A stretch of 64,000 nt of DNA from the NCBI RefSeq assembly GCF_045310695.1, contig NZ_JBJIAA010000015.1, positions 1 to 64,000 on the forward strand, given 5' to 3'. Shown here piece after piece: positions 42,862 to 50,921 of the stretch (positions are counted from its first letter, which is position 1; each line of letters starts with the position of its first letter). Source of the DNA: Clostridium_S neuense (GTDB taxonomy: Bacteria > Bacillota > Clostridia > Clostridiales > Clostridiaceae). A program made the translations under genes and the position numbers. The notes below the pieces were generated by a model. It did not search any database. It was not told the DNA's origin and saw only the letters and a list, made by a program, of their open reading frames with translations.

Positions 42862-44214
42862 TTGATTGATAAATACACAGAACTATTTAAATCTTTAGTT
42901 GACTCTTATTATTCTGATACCTTTGATTCATTTGTTTACCATGTGCTTTCAGATGATTCTGTAAACAAAGAAGAACTTGCCAGCGTAATATCAGCTTTAT
43001 GCGGAACGAATATAAAGTTTACCAATATAAATGAATTTAGCAAAGCTTTAAAAAATGCAATTAAAAACTACAATCCCAATATAAAACTTGTTGAAAAAAT
43101 AAAAGATTGTTCTACACAATGTTCAAATGATGGTGAAGAAACTTTCTGTCAAAAATCCTGCCCATTCGATGCAATATTGTTAGACAAGGAAAAAAAGAAC
43201 ACATACATAGATCCTGATTTATGCACAGACTGTGGAAAATGTGTAGAAGTGTGCCCATCGGATTCTTTATTAGACAAAACTGAATTTATGCCAATTCTTG
43301 AGCTATTAAAAAACAATACTACTGTAATAGCCGCAGTAGCTCCGGCAATCGCTGGTCAATTTGGAGAAAATGTAAGTCTTGATAAACTTAGAAGTGCATT
43401 CAAAAAAATTGGTTTTTCTGACATGGTTGAAGTAGCTTTTTTTGCTGATATGCTCACCTTAAAGGAAGCTGTTGAGTTTGATGAGCATGTTAGTTCAAAG
43501 GATGATTTACTTATAACTTCATGCTGCTGCCCTATATGGGTCGGAATGGTAAAAAGAGCATACAAGGATTTAGTTAAGTACGTATCACCATCAGTATCAC
43601 CAATGATTGCTTCTGGCAGAGTAATAAAAGCATTAAATCCAGATTGCAAGGTTGTTTTTGTAGGACCTTGCATAGCTAAAAAAGCTGAAATCAAGCAAAA
43701 GGATCTTTTAGGAAATATAGATTTCGTTCTTACCTTTCAAGAAGTAAAAGATATATTTGATGCTTTAAATATAGTTCCTGAGGAATTGCCTCCTGAACCT
43801 ACAAAAAGTTATGCTTCAAGAGAGGGGAGACTATATGCTCGCGCAGGCGGTGTATCTATTGCAGTAGGTGAAGCAGTAGGGCAGCTATTTCCAAATAAGA
43901 AGGATTTGTTTAAACATCTTCATGTTGATGGTGTTAAAGATTGTAAAGCTATACTTGAAAAAGCTCAAAGTGAAGGAATTGATGCTAACTTTCTAGAAGG
44001 TATGGGATGTGTTGGCGGATGTGTTGGCGGTCCAAAAGCTATTATTTCAACAGATAAAGGAACAATTGAAGCTAATAAAACAGCAGAAAACTCGGAGATA
44101 AAAATTTCTCTTGATAGCAGCTGCATGAAGGACATTTTAAATAAAATTGGTATAAATTCAGGAGAAGATTTCAAGAATCATGATAAAGTAAAAATATTTG
44201 AAAGAGACTTTTAA
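42862..44214 (+). CDS. [FeFe] hydrogenase, group B type
   Basis: Iron-only hydrogenase catalytic subunit of 450 residues. A 2[4Fe-4S] ferredoxin module holds C83, C87, C96, C100 and C121-x2-C124-x2-C127-x3-C131. The H-cluster domain has L1 TSCCCPIW (219-226), P2 GPCIAKK (268-274, G in place of the usual M) and L3 EGMGCVGGCVGG with C383 and C387. The first ligand cluster is spaced unusually (CSTQC...CQKSCP). TTG at 42862 is chosen because GGAGGG lies six bases upstream; an ATG in frame at 42829 precedes the Shine-Dalgarno sequence. No hydEFG maturases or partner subunits are nearby, so it is an orphan gene. Confidence 0.93.
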   Translation: MIDKYTELFKSLVDSYYSDTFDSFVYHVLSDDSVNKEELASVISALCGTNIKFTNINEFSKALKNAIKNYNPNIKLVEKIKDCSTQCSNDGEETFCQKSCPFDAILLDKEKKNTYIDPDLCTDCGKCVEVCPSDSLLDKTEFMPILELLKNNTTVIAAVAPAIAGQFGENVSLDKLRSAFKKIGFSDMVEVAFFADMLTLKEAVEFDEHVSSKDDLLITSCCCPIWVGMVKRAYKDLVKYVSPSVSPMIASGRVIKALNPDCKVVFVGPCIAKKAEIKQKDLLGNIDFVLTFQEVKDIFDALNIVPEELPPEPTKSYASREGRLYARAGGVSIAVGEAVGQLFPNKKDLFKHLHVDGVKDCKAILEKAQSEGIDANFLEGMGCVGGCVGGPKAIISTDKGTIEANKTAENSEIKISLDSSCMKDILNKIGINSGEDFKNHDKVKIFERDF

Positions 44215-44274
44215 AATTTATTTAATATAACCTTAACAATACACTTATATAATATATTTATAGTGTATAAATAA

Positions 44275-44562
44275 AGATAAACCACTTAAAGACTAAAAAT
44301 ATATTTGTATATTAAAACCTTCCATACATCATTCTACAAATTTACTTTATTAAAGATAAACCACCTTGAAACTTAAAATTTATTTGTATCAAAATGCCGT
44401 CTTCTGTGCATTATGGGGCACATGAATTTTAATAGTTGAAATGGTTTATCTATAGTAAAACTTAAACTATTTATTTTCTAAAATACCAATTTTCAAGGAA
44501 TTATGGTGCATAAATAGTTTGTAGTTGAGCTAGTTTCACTATATATCTTAAGTGGTTTATCT
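44275..44562. repeat. Nested inverted-repeat element, outer unit
   Basis: 15-bp perfect terminal inverted repeat AGATAAACCACTTAA (44275-44289) with TTAAGTGGTTTATCT (44548-44562). A second pair of the same word lies inside (AGATAAACCAC at 44354-44364 and ATGGTTTATCT at about 44441-44451). The inner right end adjoins a copy of the TATAGTGAAACT element. No coding capacity. It fills the hydrogenase-PAP2 gap and its right end is only 22 bp from the PAP2 start. Confidence 0.7.
44451..44543. repeat. TATAGTGAAACT-family element, copy 2 (inside the outer unit)
   Basis: 93 bp, reverse-oriented relative to 38320-38408, sharing AACTA-TTCAACTA, ACCATAATT, AATTGGTATTT and AAATAGTTTAAGTTT blocks. The left terminal repeat has one change (TATAGTAAAACT). 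Confidence 0.7.
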
Positions 44563-44584
44563 ATATAAAGGGGTTATAATTATT

Positions 44585-45109
44585 ATGAGTAAACTTCTGT
44601 TAAATATCGAAAAGCATGACATAGATATTTTGAAAATGCTTAATCTCAAAATAAAGTGCAGCTTCTTAGACAAGTTTATGACCTATATAACCTACATTGG
44701 TTCAGTTCCATTTGGAGTTTTATTCTGCCTCATTTCATTAATACTAACAAGGTTTTCTACAAATTTATTTGGTTTTAAATTAACTCTTGCAATGTTATTA
44801 AGTACTTTCTTATCTAATACAATAAAAAAAAGTGTCAATAGAATACGCCCTTATATAAAACTAAGTAACCTAAATGCTATAAAAATAGGTGTAGACAATT
44901 ATTCTTTTCCTTCAGGGCATACAACTTCTGCATTTACAATGTCAGTAATGCTAAGCTTATTCTTTCCAAAACTTTCTCCTTTGTTTATAATTTTAAGTAC
45001 TTTAGTTGGAATATCTCGAATATACTTAGGAGTTCATTACCCTACAGATGCAGCCTTTGGTACATTTCTTGGAAGTTTATGCTCAATTATTATATTTAAA
45101 TTAACATAA
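44585..45109 (+). CDS. PAP2-family lipid phosphatase
   Basis: 174-residue membrane protein with about five helices and the three PAP2 motifs: KKSVNRIRPY, FPSGHTTSAF and SRIYLGVHYPTD. Members dephosphorylate undecaprenyl pyrophosphate (BcrC type) or phosphatidate; size and motifs suit the former, but substrate is not proven. The ATG at 44585 has AAGGGG upstream; the frame also opens at 44552 inside the repeat end, which is unlikely as a start. Confidence 0.9.
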   Translation: MSKLLLNIEKHDIDILKMLNLKIKCSFLDKFMTYITYIGSVPFGVLFCLISLILTRFSTNLFGFKLTLAMLLSTFLSNTIKKSVNRIRPYIKLSNLNAIKIGVDNYSFPSGHTTSAFTMSVMLSLFFPKLSPLFIILSTLVGISRIYLGVHYPTDAAFGTFLGSLCSIIIFKLT

Positions 45110-45112
45110 AAA

Positions 45113-45160
45113 ATCACCTCTTATTTAAAACTTAGCTTTATGTTAAAATTATAGACGAGG
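45113..45160 (+). promoter_or_regulatory. Possible anti-Shine-Dalgarno hairpin before the HAD gene
   Basis: ATCACCTC near 45113 can pair with GAGGTGAT near 45156-45163, which is the Shine-Dalgarno sequence of the next gene. The loop is about 35 nt and AT-rich. If formed in the mRNA it would lower translation. Speculative. Confidence 0.3.
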
Positions 45161-45168
45161 TGATAATT

Positions 45169-45822
45169 ATGTCTGACAAAATAAAAGCAGCTATTTTCGA
45201 TATGGATGGAACCTTAATTGATTCTATGTGGGTTTGGGAAAAAATAGATATAGAATATCTAAAAAAATTTGATATAGAAATTCCAAATGACCTTAGGGGT
45301 GATATAGAACACCTTAATTTTAGTGAAACAGCAAAATATTTTAAAAATAGATTTAATATATCCGACTCTATAGATGACATCATGAATGATTGGAACCAAA
45401 TGGCATACAAGCATTATTTAAATGATGTAAAACTAAAAACTGGAGTAAAAGAGTACTTGCAATTTTTGAAATCTCAAAAAATAAAAATTGGCCTCGCCAC
45501 AAGCAACTGCACTCTTCTCACCGAAACTGTACTAAAAAGACTCGGTATATACGATTTTTTTGATTCAATAACCATAACTGACGAGGTTGGAAAATGCAAA
45601 GACTTCCCAGACATATATCTTCTTGCAGCAAAAAAACTTGGTGCGCTTCCAAGTGAATGTGTTGTATTTGAAGATATACTTATGGCCCTAATCTCTGCAA
45701 AAAAAGCAGGAATGAGGGTAGTAGCTGTTCATGATAAATATTCAACAACATCAGTAGAATACTTGAAGCAAAAATCAGATAAATTTATTTTAAGTTTTGA
45801 AGAACTTACAGCACAAACTTAA
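45169..45822 (+). CDS. HAD-superfamily phosphatase (beta-phosphoglucomutase-like)
   Basis: 217 residues. Catalytic nucleophile motif FDMDGTLIDS (D11, D13), subclass I helical cap (about 18-85), motif II LATSN, lysine region KCKDFPDIYLLAAKKLG, and VVFEDILMALISAKKAGM motif IV. Acts on a phosphorylated metabolite; the family includes beta-phosphoglucomutase and sugar phosphatases, and I cannot choose between them. The ATG at 45169 follows GAGGTGAT by four bases; the GTG at 45160 overlaps that sequence. Confidence 0.9.
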   Translation: MSDKIKAAIFDMDGTLIDSMWVWEKIDIEYLKKFDIEIPNDLRGDIEHLNFSETAKYFKNRFNISDSIDDIMNDWNQMAYKHYLNDVKLKTGVKEYLQFLKSQKIKIGLATSNCTLLTETVLKRLGIYDFFDSITITDEVGKCKDFPDIYLLAAKKLGALPSECVVFEDILMALISAKKAGMRVVAVHDKYSTTSVEYLKQKSDKFILSFEELTAQT

Positions 45823-45825
45823 CTC

Positions 45826-45853
45826 AGTGCACAATGCACAGTTATTGTGCACT
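45826..45853. terminator. Hairpin after the HAD gene (repeat remnant)
   Basis: AGTGCACAA/TTGTGCACT stem. CACAATGCACAGTT inside equals the end of repeat copy B (40599-40735) in reverse, so it may be a decayed repeat end. No T tract, so termination is uncertain. Confidence 0.4.
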
Positions 45854-45914
45854 AATTAAGCTTTCAGTTTAGCAGTGTACATTTAGCATATGCAATTTAA
45901 AATTTCCAACTACT

Positions 45915-46325
45915 TTAAACAGTTATATGCTCTGTCTTCATCCATCCCTTATTATTTATATTCTGGTTTGAATGAAATCTAATTTCATACCATTTTTCAT
46001 TATTGACAATACAGCTATCTAAAATTTCAACACTTAATCCATTCATAACTTTACCCAAGCTGAAAATTTCTTCTGTAGGTGCAGCATATAACTCGGCATT
46101 ACAATTTACAACTCCACTTGAAACATCACTGTAAATATATTTTACAATAAGCTTTTGCTCTTCTATATAACTTTGAGACTTATATTTTATTTCACTTTTT
46201 AACTTTTTATTTTGTCTAGCTAAAACCATTATTTTTCTCTTTTGCTCTTCTATCTTTTTGCTATAAGTCAATATAAAATAAGCAGCTGTTCCAACAATTA
46301 TAAGAAAAAGAATAAATACAAACAT
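45915..46325 (-). CDS. Membrane-anchored protein with coiled coil and SH3-like C-terminus
   Basis: 136 residues. One N-terminal transmembrane helix (about 2-20), a basic coiled coil (about 24-60), and a C-terminal segment resembling a bacterial SH3 domain (about 70-136: AELYAAPTEEIFSLGKVMNGLSVEIL, WYEIRF, GWMKTEHI). Such domains bind wall peptides, so a wall-associated role outside the membrane is plausible. No family name recognised. Confidence 0.65.
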   Translation of the reverse strand: MFVFILFLIIVGTAAYFILTYSKKIEEQKRKIMVLARQNKKLKSEIKYKSQSYIEEQKLIVKYIYSDVSSGVVNCNAELYAAPTEEIFSLGKVMNGLSVEILDSCIVNNEKWYEIRFHSNQNINNKGWMKTEHITV

Positions 46326-46495
46326 AATTACTCCTTTAACAATCTATTTACTAATATATAATATGTTTAGTATCCCAAAATTATTTCAGAATAGAGGAAA
46401 ATAGATATATTGGTTAATTAGCTTGTATTAAATGTTTTTTTACTTCATCCAAAATTCCATAGGTACCAAGGAATTTTTTCCTTAACTTCCTGTTG

Positions 46496-46686
46496 GAGTA
46501 AAAGAATAGTGTTGAAGAAACGATTTAAATAACATCTTATAAAACTTAGGGGAATATCCTCAAAAGACTTAGATGTTTCAATTGTCTGAGCGACTAACGA
46601 GTTATTGAAACTTCTTAGACTTTTGAGGATATTCCCCTTAGATTTATTGATGTTATTTAATGTTTTGAAACACTATTCCTTTACTC
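46496..46686. repeat. 190-bp near-complete palindrome at the ABC exporter 3' end
   Basis: Left arm GAGTAAAAGAATAGTGTT ... CTTAGGGGAATATCCTCAAAAG pairs with the right arm CTTTTGAGGATATTCCCCTTAG ... AACACTATTCCTTTACTC. The centre (GACTTAGATGTTTCAAT / ATTGAAACTTCTTAGAC) also pairs. The right arm overlaps the stop codon of the gene at 46681. As RNA it would form an extremely stable hairpin, probably acting as a 3' end or mobile palindromic unit. No gene is seen in 46326-46680. Confidence 0.75.
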
Positions 46687-48582
46687 AAGTTCAAAGGCTC
46701 CCGTATATAGTTGATAGTACTTGCCTTTTTTCTCTATTAAGTCATCATGGCTCCCCCTTTCAATTATACGTCCTTGTTCTAGTACCATTATGACATCAGA
46801 GTTTCTAACCGTAGAAAGTCTGTGGGCAATTACAAATACGGTTCTTCCCTGCATAAGTTTATCCATTCCATCTTGAACAATAATTTCTGTCCTTGTATCT
46901 ATACTAGAAGTTGCTTCATCAAGTATTAAAACTGGTGGATCAGCAATGGCTGCTCTAGCAATAGCAAGTAACTGTCTCTGACCTTGTGATAAACTTCCTC
47001 CATCCCCAGAAATCACTGTTTCATATCCCTTTGGTAAATGCCTTATAAATTGATCTGCATTTGCAAGTTTAGCTGCTGAAATAACTTCCTCTTCAGTTGC
47101 ATCTAATTTTCCATATCTAATATTATCTGAAATCGTGCCAGTAAAAAGATGCGTATCTTGAAGCACTATTCCAAGAGATCTTCTTAAATCGTCAATTTTA
47201 ATTTTATTAATATTAATGCCATCATATCTTATTTTACCATCTTGAATTTGATAGAAACGATTGATTAAATTTGTAATAGTAGTCTTTCCTGCGCCTGTAG
47301 CCCCTACAAAAGCAACTTTTTGCCCCTGCTTTGCATATAGCTTTATATTGTGAAGTATAATTTTTTTATCATTGTAACCAAAGTCAACATCATCAAATAC
47401 TACTTCACCATTAAGCTTTGTATAAGTAATTGTTCCATCTCCATGTGGATGCTTCCATGCCCATGTTCCAGTGTGCTCCTTAACCTCTGTAATTTCTCCA
47501 TTTTCATCCTCTTTAGCATTAACTAAGGTTACGTATCCCTCATCCTTTTCTTGTTTTTCATCAAGGATTTTGAATATACGCTCTGCTCCTGCTAATGCCA
47601 TAATAACAAAGTTAAGCTGTTGAGATACCTGGTTTATCATTTGATTAAAAGTTCTAGTTAGTTGTAAAAAAGACGCAAGTGCACCAAGAGTAAAACCTCC
47701 AAAACCTGAAATAGCAATAATAGAACCAAAAATAGAAACAAATACATAGTTAAGATATCCTATGTTACCCATAACAGGCATCAATATATTTGCATACTTA
47801 TTGGCATTATTAGCGCTATCAAAAAGCGCATCATTTATTTCATCAAATCTAGCCTTTGCTTCTTCTTCATGGCAAAATACTTTTACAACCTTTTGCCCTT
47901 CCATCATTTCTTCTATATATCCATTTACTATACCCAAATCCTTTTGTTGAAGTCCAAAGTACTGTCCACTTTTTCCACCAATAAATTTAGTAACTTTTAA
48001 TATTAAAAGCACAATTAAAATTTGAACAACAGTCAATGGTATACTTAAAAAAATCATTGAAATAAATACACTTATGATAGTTATTGCACATGAAAATGCT
48101 TGCGGTAAGCTTTGACTTATCATTTGGCGAAGCGTATCTGTATCATTTGTATAAAGGCTCATCAAATCTCCATGAGGATGTGTATCAAAGAATTTAATAG
48201 GAAGCTTTTCCATATGTTCAAACATGTCATCTCTTATTCTTTTAAGTGAGCCCTGCGCAACTATAATCATTATGCGGCTGTATATGTATGTTGATAAAAC
48301 TCCTATCATATAAACTGTAGCCATGGTTCCTAGTGCTTTTAAAAGTGGTGTAAAATTAACTGATGCTTTATTTAAATATGGTGTTATATATTCATCAATT
48401 AAATTTTTTATAAATAGTGTTCCTATAACATTGGCAATAGAGCTTATGATGATAAATATTACGACCAAGAAAAGCAAGAATTTATACTTTTTAAATACAT
48501 AGTCTAGTAGCCTCTTTAATGTCTTCATAGGATTCTTGCTGCCTTTTCCATGCATTCTATTCATTCTAGGCATTATCATCAT
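46681..48582 (-). CDS. ABC exporter half-transporter, canonical subunit
   Basis: 633 residues. Six transmembrane helices (about 30-330) followed by a nucleotide-binding domain with Walker A GATGAGKTT, signature LSQGQ (atypical) and Walker B LILDEAT with the catalytic glutamate. An insertion between the two domains (about 350-385, EDENGEITEVKEHTGTW) is longer than usual. Overlaps the partner gene by 17 bp. Together they resemble heterodimeric multidrug exporters (BmrCD, LmrCD, TM287/288). Substrate unknown; control by the adjacent MarR regulator is likely. Confidence 0.92.
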   Translation of the reverse strand: MMIMPRMNRMHGKGSKNPMKTLKRLLDYVFKKYKFLLFLVVIFIIISSIANVIGTLFIKNLIDEYITPYLNKASVNFTPLLKALGTMATVYMIGVLSTYIYSRIMIIVAQGSLKRIRDDMFEHMEKLPIKFFDTHPHGDLMSLYTNDTDTLRQMISQSLPQAFSCAITIISVFISMIFLSIPLTVVQILIVLLILKVTKFIGGKSGQYFGLQQKDLGIVNGYIEEMMEGQKVVKVFCHEEEAKARFDEINDALFDSANNANKYANILMPVMGNIGYLNYVFVSIFGSIIAISGFGGFTLGALASFLQLTRTFNQMINQVSQQLNFVIMALAGAERIFKILDEKQEKDEGYVTLVNAKEDENGEITEVKEHTGTWAWKHPHGDGTITYTKLNGEVVFDDVDFGYNDKKIILHNIKLYAKQGQKVAFVGATGAGKTTITNLINRFYQIQDGKIRYDGININKIKIDDLRRSLGIVLQDTHLFTGTISDNIRYGKLDATEEEVISAAKLANADQFIRHLPKGYETVISGDGGSLSQGQRQLLAIARAAIADPPVLILDEATSSIDTRTEIIVQDGMDKLMQGRTVFVIAHRLSTVRNSDVIMVLEQGRIIERGSHDDLIEKKGKYYQLYTGAFELE

Positions 48583-50299
48583 CTCCCTTCACTTGAGATT
48601 CATATACTTGACGATATATATCATTTGAAGCTAACAATTCTTCATGGGTTCCAAATCCATTTATTTGTCCATCATCTAATACAATAATCCTATCCGCTTC
48701 CTGAACCGAAGAAATACGCTGTGCAATAATAATTTTTGTTATATCTGGCATTGTCTCCTTAAAGGATTTTCTTATAAGTGCATCAGTCTTTGTATCTACA
48801 GCACTGGTTGAATCATCTAGAATCAATATATTAGGCTTTTTAAGAAGTGCTCTTGCAATGCACAGTCTCTGTTTCTGGCCACCAGATACATTGTTTCCTC
48901 CTTGTTCAATAAAAGTATCATATTTATCAGGGAAAGTCTGTATAAATTCATCTGCTTGAGCCTCTCTGCAGGCTTCAACAAGTTCTTCATCTGTTGCTTC
49001 TTTGTTTCCCCATCTCAAATTTTCCTTTATTGTTCCAGAGAATAATACATTCTTTTGAAGTACCATTGAAACCTTATTTCTAAGAGTTTCTAAATCATAA
49101 TCTCTAACATCAATTCCCGAAACTTTTACTGCTCCTTTTGTTACATCATATAATCTTGGTATAAGCTGAACAAGAGTTGATTTTGCACTACCAGTTCCAC
49201 CTATAATGCCTATAAACTCACCAGATTTAATGCTTACATTAATATTTTTTAAGCTTAATTTTTCTAAATCTTTACTGTAACTAAAGCTAACATCGTTAAA
49301 TTCTATAGAGCCATCCTTCATCTCATAAATAGGGTTGTCTCCATTTGTTAAATCACTTTTTTCATCTAATACTTCAATAATTCTTTCTACTGATGTTTTT
49401 GACATAACTACCATTACAAATACCATTGAAATAACCATAAGACTAATCATTATATTTGTTGTATATGTAAATAAACTCATTAGTTCTCCAGTAGTCATGG
49501 ATTTTGCCACTATCATTTTTGCTCCAAGCCAAGATAAAAGTATGGTACATGCGTAAACCGTAAACTGCATTAAAGGACCATTAAGCACTATTATTTTTTC
49601 AGCCTTTACAAAGTAATTATATAAAACTTTAGAGGCCCCATGAAACTTAGCTATTTCGTGCTCTTCTCTTACATATGCCTTTACAACACGAATTCCCGTT
49701 AAGTTTTCCTGAACGCTAGCATTTAAATTATCATATTTTTTAAAGACCTGCATAAATATAGGGTGCACTCCTGTCATAATAAAATATAATAGTACACCAA
49801 GAAAAATTATTGCACCCAAAAATACAAGGGCTAATTTTGAATTGATATAAAAAGACATAACCATAGCTGAAATCAGCATAAATGGTGCTCTTACAAACAT
49901 TCTTATTATCATCTGATAAGCATTTTGAACATTTGTTACATCTGTAGTTAATCTCGTTATTAATCCTGCTGTTGAGAACTTGTCTATATTAACGAAAGAG
50001 TAGTTTTGTATATTATAATACATCGCCCTTCTCAAATTTCTAGCAAAACCAGTAGATGCTCTAGCTGCAAATTTACCAGATAATATGCCAAAAGATAATG
50101 ATAAGAATGATGCCAAAAGCATTATTATTCCCACAATACAAACATACTTAATGTTTCCCTTTCCGACTCCTTTATCTATAATCATTGACATTAGCAGCGG
50201 AATAAGTATTTCCATTATTACTTCTAAGGCAACAAATACAGGTGTTATAAGCGAGTCTTTCTTAAATTCTCCTACGTAATTTATTAGTTTTTTTATCAT
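48566..50299 (-). CDS. ABC exporter half-transporter, degenerate-site subunit
   Basis: 577 residues, six transmembrane helices plus nucleotide-binding domain. Walker A reads GGTGSAKST (A for the usual G), signature VSGGQ, and the residue after Walker B is aspartate (LILDDST) instead of catalytic glutamate. This gives one degenerate ATP site, a hallmark of heterodimeric exporters such as TM287 and BmrC. It overlaps its partner downstream and follows marR. ATG with GGAGG upstream. Confidence 0.92.
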   Translation of the reverse strand: MIKKLINYVGEFKKDSLITPVFVALEVIMEILIPLLMSMIIDKGVGKGNIKYVCIVGIIMLLASFLSLSFGILSGKFAARASTGFARNLRRAMYYNIQNYSFVNIDKFSTAGLITRLTTDVTNVQNAYQMIIRMFVRAPFMLISAMVMSFYINSKLALVFLGAIIFLGVLLYFIMTGVHPIFMQVFKKYDNLNASVQENLTGIRVVKAYVREEHEIAKFHGASKVLYNYFVKAEKIIVLNGPLMQFTVYACTILLSWLGAKMIVAKSMTTGELMSLFTYTTNIMISLMVISMVFVMVVMSKTSVERIIEVLDEKSDLTNGDNPIYEMKDGSIEFNDVSFSYSKDLEKLSLKNINVSIKSGEFIGIIGGTGSAKSTLVQLIPRLYDVTKGAVKVSGIDVRDYDLETLRNKVSMVLQKNVLFSGTIKENLRWGNKEATDEELVEACREAQADEFIQTFPDKYDTFIEQGGNNVSGGQKQRLCIARALLKKPNILILDDSTSAVDTKTDALIRKSFKETMPDITKIIIAQRISSVQEADRIIVLDDGQINGFGTHEELLASNDIYRQVYESQVKGDDDNA

Positions 50300-50314
50300 A
50301 CATTTCCTCCTTTT

Positions 50315-50328
50315 GTTAGATTTCTAAC
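50315..50328. promoter_or_regulatory. MarR-type operator before the ABC genes
   Basis: GTTAGATTTCTAAC, an inverted repeat GTTAGA-N2-TCTAAC. The same site with different centre bases lies in the marR promoter at 50802-50815. It sits just upstream of the first ABC gene Shine-Dalgarno sequence. Confidence 0.65.
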
Positions 50329-50349
50329 TAATACTTTGAAAAATGACAA

Positions 50350-50781
50350 CTACTCATCAACCTTTTTTGATAATCTACGGATCAAATTTATAAATGTATC
50401 TAATTCATCATCTGTAAATTCATCCTTTAAACGGCTCTCCATTTTATCAATAGAGTTATGCACATGCTCTTGAATTTCTAATCCCTTTTCCATAAGTATT
50501 ATTTTTTTTAGTCTTGCATCTTCTGAAACATTTACCCTTTTAATTAATTTATTTCTTTCCATCAGTTGAAGCACACTTGTAACAGAGGAGCGTCTAATAT
50601 TAAATTCTGCTTCTATATCTTTTTGAAAAATATCTCTGCTTTTAGATTGATTATACACAAAACCAATTATTCTTCCCTGTATAGATGTCACCCCATATTG
50701 TGCAGTATCTTTGTCAATTGTTCTCTTAAGCTTATGAGCAAGAACAAGTATTTCTTTGCCTATACGTATTTCCTTATCCAC
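50350..50781 (-). CDS. MarR-family transcriptional regulator
   Basis: 143 residues (start at GTG 50781, five bases after GGAGGT; the frame opens at GTG 50793). Winged helix at about 30-100 with recognition helix IRRSSVTSVLQLMERNKLIKR and wing SEDARLKKIILMEKG. MarR proteins usually repress their own operon and an efflux pump until a ligand binds. Here the two identical operator-like sites flank the gene and the ABC genes follow, so repression of the exporter is a reasonable inference. Confidence 0.9.
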   Translation of the reverse strand: MDKEIRIGKEILVLAHKLKRTIDKDTAQYGVTSIQGRIIGFVYNQSKSRDIFQKDIEAEFNIRRSSVTSVLQLMERNKLIKRVNVSEDARLKKIILMEKGLEIQEHVHNSIDKMESRLKDEFTDDELDTFINLIRRLSKKVDE

Positions 50782-50801
50782 TTTTACCTCCACATTGTTT
50801 T

Positions 50802-50815
50802 GTTAGACTTCTAAC
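50802..50815. promoter_or_regulatory. MarR-type operator in the marR promoter
   Basis: GTTAGACTTCTAAC, located two bases downstream of the -10 and overlapping the expected transcription start, an ideal position for autorepression. Confidence 0.7.
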
Positions 50816-50817
50816 CA

Positions 50818-50846
50818 ATTATAATTTTAATTAAAATATTTGTCAA
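50818..50846 (-). promoter_or_regulatory. Sigma-A promoter of marR-ABC operon
   Basis: Minus-strand TTGACA (50841-50846), 17-bp spacer, TATAAT (50818-50823): full consensus, so the operon would be strongly transcribed when not repressed. Confidence 0.85.
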
Positions 50847-50865
50847 TGCATATAGATTAATAAAA

Positions 50866-50903
50866 CAGTGGATAGTATTGTGTAAAAGCAAAGCTATCCA
50901 CTG
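50866..50903 (-). terminator. Terminator of the coat-like gene pair
   Basis: 10-bp perfect stem CAGTGGATAG/CTATCCACTG with an 18-nt loop and TGTTTTATT on the minus strand, about 20 bp past the stop codon. Confidence 0.75.
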
Positions 50904-50921
50904 ATCTTAATAATGATTAAA

